From JAFGQJ01 sp964495755 (GTDB taxonomy: Bacteria > Spirochaetota > Spirochaetia > SZUA-6 > DRHE01): 16,720 nt of DNA. Below, in pieces: positions 6,696 to 12,626 of the stretch (positions are counted from its first letter, which is position 1; each line of letters begins with the position of its first letter). Where the stretch lies: NCBI GenBank assembly GCA_964495755.1, contig CAZBXU010000082.1, forward strand, positions 1-16,720. The letters are read 5' to 3'. The notes beneath the pieces were generated by a model that saw only the letters and a program-made list of their open reading frames with translations, ran no database searches and had not been told where the DNA came from. Both the position numbers and the translations under genes were made by a program.

Positions 6696-7350
6696 AACCG
6701 CTGCCGCGAACCGTGTGAATAAGCTTCTGCTCGTGTCCCTCGTCGATCTTGGCACGCAGACGATGGATCAGCACGTCCACCACATTGGTCTGAGGATCAA
6801 AGTGGTAGTCCCAGATGTGCTCCAGGATCATGGTTTTGGATACGACCGTGCCTGAGTTGCGGGCAAGGTACTCGAGCAGGGCATATTCCCGCGGGCGCAG
6901 ATCGATGAGCGATTCACCTCGGCGCACCTCTCGTTTCAACAGATCGATGCGCAGATCCCCTACTTCCATCGTGTTCACCGGGACCGCCAGGGTGGAGCGC
7001 CGGATGAGAGCCTGGATGCGGGCAAGCAGCTCGGAAAAGGAAAACGGCTTGCTCAGGTAGTCGTCCCCGCCGGCTTGGAGCCCTTTTACCTTGTCGTCAA
7101 CACTGCTGCGGGCGCTCAAAATGAGCACCGGGGTAGCAACCTGCTTTTTCCTCAGCTCCTCGATCAAGCTCAAACCGTCCCGTCCGGGAAGCATCAGATC
7201 GATCACAGCCACATCGTAGGGATTGCTCATCGCCATGAACAACCCGTCCTCGCCATTTGCGGACTGATCCACCGCGAAACCGGCCTGTTTCAGGCCGTTC
7301 GAGATAAATGAGGAAATCTTCCTGTCATCTTCTACAACGAGTACACGCAT
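6676..7350 (-). CDS. OmpR/PhoB-family response regulator
   Basis: This 224-residue regulator has a receiver domain (1-115): acidic pocket EDD at 7-9, phospho-acceptor Asp51 in VIDLMLPGRDG, Ser79 in LILSARS and Lys101 in YLSKPF. The DNA-binding domain at about 125-224 is of the winged-helix OmpR type, with LRPREYALLEYLARN, VVDVLIHRLRAKID and the terminal HTVRGSGYVLKV hairpin. It should bind DNA as a dimer and activate or repress transcription when phosphorylated by the overlapping downstream kinase. Likely targets include its own operon and perhaps htrA, whose promoter carries a palindrome at 5253-5266. The start is the canonical MRVLVVEDD. The Shine-Dalgarno is weak. A promoter is visible at 7409-7438. 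Confidence 0.95.
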   Translation of the reverse strand: MRVLVVEDDRKISSFISNGLKQAGFAVDQSANGEDGLFMAMSNPYDVAVIDLMLPGRDGLSLIEELRKKQVATPVLILSARSSVDDKVKGLQAGGDDYLSKPFSFSELLARIQALIRRSTLAVPVNTMEVGDLRIDLLKREVRRGESLIDLRPREYALLEYLARNSGTVVSKTMILEHIWDYHFDPQTNVVDVLIHRLRAKIDEGHEQKLIHTVRGSGYVLKVS

Positions 7351-7408
7351 GCCTGACTCTCACAGAATCTAATCACAAGACGACTCAAGTTTTTTCCCCA
7401 CTCCGACC

Positions 7409-7438
7409 AGTATATTTCGAACGCCCGGCCCCGATCAA
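7409..7438 (-). promoter_or_regulatory. Promoter of the two-component operon
   Basis: On the minus strand TTGATC (7438-7433) and TATACT (7414-7409) are separated by 18 nt, matching sigma-70 consensus at four and five positions. The start point near 7402 would leave a leader of about 50 nt before the regulator's ATG at 7350. No copy of the palindrome found at the htrA promoter is seen here. Confidence 0.55.
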
Positions 7439-7457
7439 TCACTTCTCTCATCACCAT

Positions 7458-7473
7458 AAAACCCCAAGCGGGG
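7458..7473 (-). terminator. Weak intrinsic terminator after the Omp85-like barrel gene
   Basis: On the minus strand CCCC, a GCTT loop and GGGG (7473-7462) are followed directly by TTTT (7461-7458). The stem has only 4 bp, but it sits 58-73 nt beyond the stop codon of the barrel gene and before the promoter of the next operon. Partial termination here is plausible. Confidence 0.3.
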
Positions 7474-7530
7474 AGGTAGCCGGGCAAATTGCGTCGAATC
7501 AGACGGTTCAGAGATCCACTCATCCGAACT

Positions 7531-8715
7531 TCAGATCTGTTTCTCGATATTGTAAAAACTCGTCTGGAAGTAAAAGATGGGCAGCCGACCTGATTCGATG
7601 GGCTGCACAACATAGGCAGACAATTTTATATGTCCCTGATTCTCCCCGCTGATGAGAAAGGCAAACCCTGCGCCGCAGCCGCCGTAGACATTAACCACCG
7701 AGTCCCAACTAAGATGATCCTGTGCGAGCAGCCCATCAAATATGAAAAAAAGTCTGTAGTCGTGGATCGTTGCCCTTCGCCTTAAAAGTTTGAGTTTGAT
7801 CTGGGCATTCTGAAAGACTCTGACGTCCAGATCGAACCTGTTCAGGAGATAACGGAAAGCAGCGATGGAACCGAACGAGTAGCCCCGTATCGTGTTGAAG
7901 CCCCCGAGGCTGTAGTACCCGGCGACGTCCCTATTCCAGATATAGAACGGGTAATTGAAGCCCAGAGACTCTGTAAGAAACAGTCGATCCCCGAGATGGT
8001 GGTTCGTTCGCAATTCGTTGCCATGGTCGATGCTTACCGGATTTGTGAGGACGTTCCGGAAGCGGGTGCTGAACACGGAACTGAAAACAGCGCTGTGTTT
8101 GGGTTCAGGGCTCCCTACCGGCAGAGGTTTCCCGGAATCCAAAACAAAGCTCAGCTTGGCAATCCAATCGATACCTTCATCAAGAATCAAATCCTCGGTG
8201 AAACTACCTTTAAATGTATCGTTCATCAGGAACGCAGGTGTTATTGTGAAGATGGGGGTGACGTTAAAAATAAAATCTAGCCCGATACCTCTGTCTCTGG
8301 ATACAAACTTCTCGGTAGGCAGCAGGGTGAGCTCCCCACCTTGAAACTGTGGGGCGATGAGGTTCTCCAGATCCACGCTTTGAAAGAAGTGGATACCCGG
8401 GATGAAGAAGCCCACCGGATAAAAAAAACCAACCTCAGCGCCGATGCTGCTGTCCAGAAAATTGAATTTGAGGTCGAAAACCAGGTGCAAATTGTTGAAC
8501 TGTTGCTCGATTCGCTCGGAAATGTTTCCGCTCGGAAGGGTGAACTCGAAATGTGGACTGATCCTGCTTTCCAGCGTTGACAGCGATACGGTGCGTTGAG
8601 TTTCCTCCTTCTGTTCCTGTCCTTCCAACCGGGTGTTTGGAAGCAAGAGTAGGGCGTGCACAAAAAGAAGCACAGCAAGTGGTAGTTTTCTGCAATTAAA
8701 ATGATTGACGTTCAT
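7531..8715 (-). CDS. Exported outer-membrane beta-barrel with an Omp85-type IRGY motif and no POTRA domains
   Basis: The 394-residue protein has a Sec-type leader (hydrophobic core about 11-26), then a charged linker (EGQEQKEETQ). The remainder is dominated by alternating polar/hydrophobic strands, as expected for a beta-barrel. Residues 271-279 read GGFNTIRGY, followed by a large strand-rich region. The (V/I)RG(F/Y) motif after a Gly-Gly pair is the hallmark of the inner loop of Omp85/BamA-like barrels. The N-terminal part (about 40-230) is itself strand-rich and shows no recognisable POTRA repeats, and the total length is well below that of BamA (about 800). It may belong to the short 'surface antigen' members of Omp85, or be an unrelated barrel with a chance motif. 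GGAG about 8 nt upstream supports the ATG at 8715. It is transcribed toward the two-component genes. Confidence 0.6.
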   Translation of the reverse strand: MNVNHFNCRKLPLAVLLFVHALLLLPNTRLEGQEQKEETQRTVSLSTLESRISPHFEFTLPSGNISERIEQQFNNLHLVFDLKFNFLDSSIGAEVGFFYPVGFFIPGIHFFQSVDLENLIAPQFQGGELTLLPTEKFVSRDRGIGLDFIFNVTPIFTITPAFLMNDTFKGSFTEDLILDEGIDWIAKLSFVLDSGKPLPVGSPEPKHSAVFSSVFSTRFRNVLTNPVSIDHGNELRTNHHLGDRLFLTESLGFNYPFYIWNRDVAGYYSLGGFNTIRGYSFGSIAAFRYLLNRFDLDVRVFQNAQIKLKLLRRRATIHDYRLFFIFDGLLAQDHLSWDSVVNVYGGCGAGFAFLISGENQGHIKLSAYVVQPIESGRLPIFYFQTSFYNIEKQI

Positions 8716-8799
8716 GATGCACTTCTCCTCGTACGATTACGAGCCCTAGCTCGAAAGGGATGGATGAAGGAAGGGCAGCAAGTTTTCGGAGTTTCCCGG

Positions 8800-9540
8800 C
8801 TATCCACTCAGAACCCTAACCACAATGAAGATGACGGCAAACCCGGCCACACTGGCGGCCACCGACGGCAGCGGTGGATTGTTCTCATGAGCTTCCGGGA
8901 GCAAGTCCCCGGCACCTAGGTAAAGGAAACCGCCGGCGAAAAAGGAAAGAATCAGTGCGAGATAGCCTTCGGGCACCTTGATGAACAGTGCTGATACGGC
9001 TCCCAACACAGGCGCCGAGGCATCGAGGAGCAGCATTCGCAGGGAAGAGCGCAAAGAGTTGCCTGACTTGAGCATGACGGTCACGGTATTCAGCCCGTCG
9101 GAGAAATCGTGGGCCAGTACGGCTATAGCTATAAGAAGACCCACTCGAGCATCGAAACGGAATCCCATTCCGATGGCAAAGCCGTCTATATAACTGTGTG
9201 CCGACAGCTCGATTGCCCCGATCCACCCACCCTTGGGATGACGCAGGTTTCGACAAACCCCGCCTTCGCACACCCGGTGCACGGACACGTAGCGTTCGAG
9301 AATGTAGAGGAATATAAAACCGCCGGCGCTAACATACAGTACGACGGTGACCGGCATGCCAATGGTTTCAGCGATGCCGATCGCTTCAGGGAGCAGATCA
9401 AACAGGGGTACGGCAATCAGCACCCCGGCGACGAAGGCGGTCAGGATCCCGAGCCGGTCCCTGAGTTTCACCGCCAACAGACCCCCGCACATTGTCGTGC
9501 CGAAAGCCGCCAATGAAAGCACAACTGGAAGCACGACCAT
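8800..9540 (-). CDS. ZIP-family divalent metal transporter (ZupT-like)
   Basis: The 246-residue protein has about eight hydrophobic segments. The two central helices carry the metal-site motifs of the family: HSYIDGFAIG (115-124) and HDFSDGLNTV (144-153). Residues 211-219 (GDLLPEAHE) form the conserved end of the penultimate segment. A short cytoplasmic loop (about 83-105) contains VHRVCEGGVCRNLRHP, with two Cys and two His that could bind metal. ZIP proteins bring Zn, Fe or Mn into the cytoplasm down or across the membrane gradient. The second motif has HDFSDG where many homologues have HE-type sequence, a conservative difference. The ATG at 9540 overlaps the stop codon of the preceding channel-like gene (TGATG), so the two are translationally coupled and probably act together. 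Family is firm, metal specificity is not. Confidence 0.9.
   Translation of the reverse strand: MVVLPVVLSLAAFGTTMCGGLLAVKLRDRLGILTAFVAGVLIAVPLFDLLPEAIGIAETIGMPVTVVLYVSAGGFIFLYILERYVSVHRVCEGGVCRNLRHPKGGWIGAIELSAHSYIDGFAIGMGFRFDARVGLLIAIAVLAHDFSDGLNTVTVMLKSGNSLRSSLRMLLLDASAPVLGAVSALFIKVPEGYLALILSFFAGGFLYLGAGDLLPEAHENNPPLPSVAASVAGFAVIFIVVRVLSG
9178..9196. repeat. 19-nt repeat, copy inside the ZIP gene
   Basis: The string aaagccgtctatataactg is identical at 9178-9196 and at 10063-10081, in the same orientation. Here it encodes, on the minus strand, the SYIDGF part of the first ZIP metal motif. The bases just before it (cgatggc versus cgatgtggct) are also similar. Confidence 0.6.
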
Positions 9541-9902
9541 CAGGATCGAGAACTGTCGGTTTCTTCACGGACCAAATGCATCTGGTGCAGGAATCGATGT
9601 GCCAGTGGTGCGACGAGGACTCCCGCTACGACCAGAAAGACTATCCCGGAAAACAGCGAATAGAACGACGCGAAGAGCTTGCCCGCTACAGTTCTGATCG
9701 GGTCAACCGGGCCCATTCCGCCGAGAATCATGGAAGCGTTCAGGAGAGAGTCTATCCAGCTGAGATGCTCGGTAGCATGATAGCCCAACACGCCGACGCC
9801 GAGGGACAAAATCAGTGTGACCGCCGCCGCCAGTACGTGCCAAAGAACACGAGTTAAGAACTTCAACCGACCGAGCAGAGGCTCGCTGTGGTGTTCGTAC
9901 AT
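9540..9902 (-). CDS. Small potassium-channel-like membrane protein lacking a canonical selectivity filter
   Basis: The 120-residue protein has two strong hydrophobic segments (about 18-41 and 80-101) flanking a re-entrant-like region at about 48-66 (LSWIDSLLNASMILGGMG). The pattern 'outer helix, SWxDSL..., filter position, P.R...GKLFAS.Y.L..G, inner helix' follows the pore module of two-helix K+ channels. GKLFASFYSLFSG corresponds to the segment just after the filter. The TVGYGD-type filter itself is replaced by MILGGMGPVD. Similar proteins are, to my recollection, named 'two pore domain potassium channel family' in databases, but ion conduction cannot be assumed. GGGAGG and GGAC lie just upstream of the ATG at 9902. 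Its stop overlaps the ZIP start by one base, suggesting a helper or leak partner in metal uptake. A non-channel membrane role is equally possible. Confidence 0.6.
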   Translation of the reverse strand: MYEHHSEPLLGRLKFLTRVLWHVLAAAVTLILSLGVGVLGYHATEHLSWIDSLLNASMILGGMGPVDPIRTVAGKLFASFYSLFSGIVFLVVAGVLVAPLAHRFLHQMHLVREETDSSRS

Positions 9903-10062
9903 GTCCTCCCTCCCCGGGGCGTGAAGCCTATCCTGTTGCTCGTCTCAACCTCGCCGTGTACCCTCAGTGGAATCGAGCCGAGGATCAGCAACAACCCCGA
10001 TGACAAATCATATCCTATCCGTTCTGATTGCTTTTGTCGCCTATTCGATCCTCGATGTGGCT

Positions 10063-10081
10063 AAAGCCGTCTATATAACTG
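10063..10081. repeat. 19-nt repeat, copy in the intergenic region upstream of the channel/ZIP pair
   Basis: This second copy lies between the SPFH gene and the channel-like gene (interval 9903-10116). Read on the minus strand around it, SYIDGF can be translated as in the ZIP gene, but the frame soon ends. It could be a relic of a partial duplication of the ZIP gene. I see no intact gene in the interval. Confidence 0.5.
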
Positions 10082-10116
10082 AGTCAATCAGGATACGGGG
10101 CGGCCATACGGATCCG

Positions 10117-11001
10117 TTACTGGCCCGCGTCTTTCACATGCGTCCTGGAAGCCGGCAGAGGCAGGACTCCGGCCATCTCACCGATGACGTTGACCAGCTC
10201 GCTGTCCGAAGGAACCACGATCTTGGCGTTGGCGGACAGGGCTTTCTCCACCGTCTCCAGGCGCCGCAGCAACTGAGCATTGCCGACGAAGTACCGGTCG
10301 GCCGCTTCGTTGACCAGCTTGATCGCCTGAGCTTCCCCTTCCGCTTCAAGGACCTTGGCCTGCTTGATCCCGTCGGCCTTCTTGATCTCCGCCCGCCGCG
10401 CCCCGTCGGCCATGGTTTCGGTAGCGGTGGCGAAATCCACGGCGGCGATCTTTTCATTTTCAGCCTTGACCACCTTGTTCATGGTCTCCTGGACATCCTT
10501 GGGCGGGTCGATCTCCTTGAGCTCGGTTCGCACGATTTCGATCCCCCAGCTGCCGGTCTCGTCCCGCAGGGTCTTCTGAAGCTCCGTGTTGATTTTTCCC
10601 CGTTCGCTGTTGGCGGACTTGAGGGTCAGGGTGCCGATGATGTTTCGCAGGGTCGTGCGAGCCAGGTTGACGATCTGGTTCTGATAGTTGAACACGCTGT
10701 ACTGGGAGTTCTTCACACTATCCTCGTCATCCTTGACCTTGAAATAAACTTGAGCATCCACCCGGGCGTTCAGGTTGTCGTTGGTTATGATCTCCTGAGG
10801 CTCCGCATCGACCATGACCTCGGTAATATTCACCCGGAACATCCGGTCTATAAACGGCATGACCCAGTTGAAACCCGGTCTGGCGAAGCGCCGGTATTTG
10901 CCCAACCGTTCGACCAGCCCTCTGTGGGTCGGGCGGATGATTCGAACACCTGCAAAAAAGTAGATCAATACAACAGGAATTAAAATTAGCAGCCGATTCA
11001 T
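10117..11001 (-). CDS. SPFH/band-7 (stomatin/QmcA-like) membrane protein
   Basis: The 294-residue protein begins with a single membrane helix (about 3-18). The signature VIRPTHRGLVERLGKYRR-like entry to the SPFH domain follows: here IIRPTHRGLVERLGKYRR then PGFNWVMPFIDRMFRV. The band-7 domain runs to about residue 190. A long A/E/K-rich coiled coil comes next (about 195-255, with AEGEAQAIKLVNEAADRY), and a short C-terminal VIGEMAGVLPLP. Such proteins oligomerise on the inner membrane and organise membrane domains or modulate membrane proteases such as FtsH. I chose MNRLLIL because GAGGAGG lies 5 nt upstream of it. A start 27 nt earlier has no such site. No NfeD partner gene is beside it, unlike many bacterial stomatin operons. 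A weak promoter may be formed by TTGCAG (11062-11057) and TATTTC (11040-11035) on the minus strand. Confidence 0.92.
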   Translation of the reverse strand: MNRLLILIPVVLIYFFAGVRIIRPTHRGLVERLGKYRRFARPGFNWVMPFIDRMFRVNITEVMVDAEPQEIITNDNLNARVDAQVYFKVKDDEDSVKNSQYSVFNYQNQIVNLARTTLRNIIGTLTLKSANSERGKINTELQKTLRDETGSWGIEIVRTELKEIDPPKDVQETMNKVVKAENEKIAAVDFATATETMADGARRAEIKKADGIKQAKVLEAEGEAQAIKLVNEAADRYFVGNAQLLRRLETVEKALSANAKIVVPSDSELVNVIGEMAGVLPLPASRTHVKDAGQ

Positions 11002-11173
11002 TTTTTCCTCCTCTGGGGAAAATAACACCCAAATGAAATATACTCATTCTACCGGCCTGCAAGATACAAAAATCCTGCCTCTTGAACGGGGTTCATGTCT
11101 AAACGGGAAGGGAGCTTCGCTGCTCCGGTACCTTCGGAACTCGCAGATCCGGAACCTGCCCGAAACAGTAGCC

Positions 11174-11192
11174 CTGCCGGGGATGACGGCAG
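11174..11192. repeat. Inverted repeat in the promoter region of the DOMON gene
   Basis: CTGCCG (11174-11179) and CGGCAG (11187-11192) are perfect complements 7 nt apart. They sit directly before TATATT (11193-11198 region), which is the best -10 candidate for the gene starting at 11232, and no consensus -35 is visible. The position suits an operator or activator site, function unproven. Confidence 0.35.
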
Positions 11193-11231
11193 TATATTTA
11201 GACAATATCCGCTGCAGATAAGGAGAAAACT

Positions 11232-11762
11232 TTGAATAAACATCTCGTACTGATTCTCGTACTGCTGTCCCTGGGGCTGACCTTGGCCTCTGCCCAGAAA
11301 CTTCCCATTACACCCTCCTCAGTCAAGGTCGATGGTCTGATCTCAGAAAAGGAGTACGCTCTCACGGTACTGCTGGACAAGATGACCCTGCTTGTTACTC
11401 GAACAGCGGATACACTGCATCTTGGTCTGAGTGCTCAGACCAAGGGGTGGGTGGCCTTGGGGTTCGGTTCCGACCGAATGGATGGTGCCCGCTTTTTCAT
11501 CGGCACTGTGTCCGACGGCACAGTGTCTCTGTCCCAGCAGTTCGGCAGCGGCCACAGTCACAAAGAGATCAGTGACAACCTGGCGATCGACTATGCAATT
11601 GTTGAGGACTCCGGTCGCACCACCCTGGAAATGGCCCTAAAAACGAGTGACGTGATCGCCGCTGGACATCAGGAGCTTACGATTCTCGCTTCCTTTGGCA
11701 GTACCGATAAAATCACGGCCTACCACTCCTCCCGCGAACGTTTCACGTTTCAGCTGAAATAG
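11232..11762 (+). CDS. Secreted single-domain DOMON protein, probable heme-binding
   Basis: The protein of 176 residues starts with a Sec signal peptide (hydrophobic 5-20, likely cleaved after ASA at about 21). The rest is one DOMON-type beta-sandwich: VDGLISEKEY, then LHLGLSAQTKGWVALGFG, DRMDGARFFIG, and at the end KITAYHSSRERFTFQL. Met83 in SDRMDGA and His165 in AYHSS occupy the positions of the axial heme ligands known from DOMON cytochromes. HSH at 108-110 is an extra metal-capable motif. The domain usually binds heme or sugars and passes electrons to membrane partners. No membrane reductase lies next to it, so a periplasmic redox or binding role is inferred. The start is TTG, supported by AAGGAG about 8 nt upstream and by the signal peptide beginning MNKHLV right there. 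It is divergent from the SPFH gene and separated from the next operon by a promoter. Confidence 0.75.
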   Translation: MNKHLVLILVLLSLGLTLASAQKLPITPSSVKVDGLISEKEYALTVLLDKMTLLVTRTADTLHLGLSAQTKGWVALGFGSDRMDGARFFIGTVSDGTVSLSQQFGSGHSHKEISDNLAIDYAIVEDSGRTTLEMALKTSDVIAAGHQELTILASFGSTDKITAYHSSRERFTFQLK

Positions 11763-11787
11763 ACCGGCGACAGCGCCAAACCGGCTT

Positions 11788-11816
11788 TTGCAGTCGCATG
11801 GAGTCTGTGCTATGAT
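11788..11816 (+). promoter_or_regulatory. Sigma-70 promoter of the ABC/FtsX/barrel operon
   Basis: TTGCAG (11788-11793) and TATGAT (11811-11816) are separated by exactly 17 nt and match consensus at four and five of six positions. Transcription from about 11823 would give a leader of about 110 nt before the ATPase start at 11933. That is long enough to hold regulatory structure. Confidence 0.65.
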
Positions 11817-11840
11817 CAGACCACAGATAAGAAAAAACTA

Positions 11841-11906
11841 TCACTGTCGGTAAACGTTCCACCTGTCATAAAATTACCGAGGTTCCGGATTATATCTCCG
11901 CAGTGA
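11841..11906 (+). promoter_or_regulatory. Nested inverted repeats in the operon leader
   Basis: Outer arms TCACTG (11841-11846) and CAGTGA (11901-11906) enclose inner arms CGGTAA (11848-11853) and TTACCG (11874-11879). All are perfect complements in the correct order to form one interrupted stem in RNA. AAGGAG (11912-11917) follows the structure, 15 nt before the ATG, an unusually long spacing. The element could be a structured leader controlling translation or a pair of operators. I do not recognise a known riboswitch. Confidence 0.35.
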
Positions 11907-11932
11907 CGAACAAGGAGCAATAAAACAGACCT

Positions 11933-12622
11933 ATGAGCGTCGTGGATCTAGTTGATGTCAAGAAGCAGTATATGCTAGGGGAAACCCGCGTAGAAGCCCT
12001 GCGGGGAGTGTCCCTGCAGATCGATCGGGGGGAGTTCCTGGCCATCGCCGGGCCCTCCGGTGCCGGTAAAAGCACGATCCTGAACATGATCGGCTGCATC
12101 GATACGCCGAGCGAAGGTAAAGTTCTTATCGACGGCCAGGAGGTCGAGGAGTTAAACGACACGGAGCTCACCCGTATCCGGCGCAACAAGATAGGTTTCA
12201 TCTTTCAGTCCTTCAATCTGATCGCGGTTCTCAACGTGTACGAGAACATCGAGTTCCCCCTGCTGCTCCAGCGCAGCCCGTCCAAGCGGGAGCGGGAGCA
12301 GGCGGTCATGCGGGTGATCGAGGAGGTGGGTCTGGCCGATCGGATCCATAACAAGCCCAGCGAACTGTCGGGCGGGCAGCGCCAGAGGGTGGCCATCGCC
12401 CGCGCCCTGGTCACCCGGCCTCTGATCGTCCTGGCCGACGAGCCGACCGCCAACCTGGACTCCGAGACCGGGCATCGCATCGTGGATCTGATGCGCCAGA
12501 TCAACGAAACCGAGAAGACCACCTTCATCTTCAGCACCCACGATGCTCACATCATGGAGCACGCCCGCCGGGTGGTGAACATCCGCGACGGACGGTTTAC
12601 CGACGAGGAAGGGAAGGAATAG
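11933..12622 (+). CDS. LolD/MacB-like ABC transporter ATP-binding protein
   Basis: The 229-residue ATPase carries every functional motif: Walker A GPSGAGKST (40-48), Q-loop Gln92 in FQSFNLI, signature LSGGQRQR (145-152), Walker B LIVLADE (164-170) followed by the D-loop ANLD, and switch His203 in STHDAH. Sequence style and length are those of the MacB/LolD/FtsE class, which drive FtsX-type permeases by transmitting motion to the periplasm instead of moving a substrate through the membrane. The permease genes follow at once (4 nt gap), so it powers that complex. The best ribosome site is 15 nt before the ATG, and an in-frame stop at 11921-11923 rules out an earlier start. A GTG at 11942 is an alternative. 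Expression is likely controlled from the promoter at 11788-11816. Confidence 0.95.
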   Translation: MSVVDLVDVKKQYMLGETRVEALRGVSLQIDRGEFLAIAGPSGAGKSTILNMIGCIDTPSEGKVLIDGQEVEELNDTELTRIRRNKIGFIFQSFNLIAVLNVYENIEFPLLLQRSPSKREREQAVMRVIEEVGLADRIHNKPSELSGGQRQRVAIARALVTRPLIVLADEPTANLDSETGHRIVDLMRQINETEKTTFIFSTHDAHIMEHARRVVNIRDGRFTDEEGKE

Positions 12623-12626
12623 CGAC

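Noticed and set aside
9967..10983. Long plus-strand frame of 338 codons
   Set aside because: Most of it is antisense to the SPFH gene, whose domain, ribosome site and codon use are clear. The first 30-odd codons look faintly like a membrane helix (SVLIAFVAYSILDVAKAV) but have no ribosome site and run straight into antisense sequence.
11049..11243. Minus-strand 64-codon frame in the SPFH/DOMON divergent promoter region
   Set aside because: It has no ribosome site and no recognisable domain, and it covers the promoter and start of the DOMON gene.
11763..11787. GC-rich GGCG/CGCC hairpin after the DOMON gene, considered as a terminator
   Set aside because: The stem is only 4 bp and the following TTTT is part of the -35 region of the next promoter.
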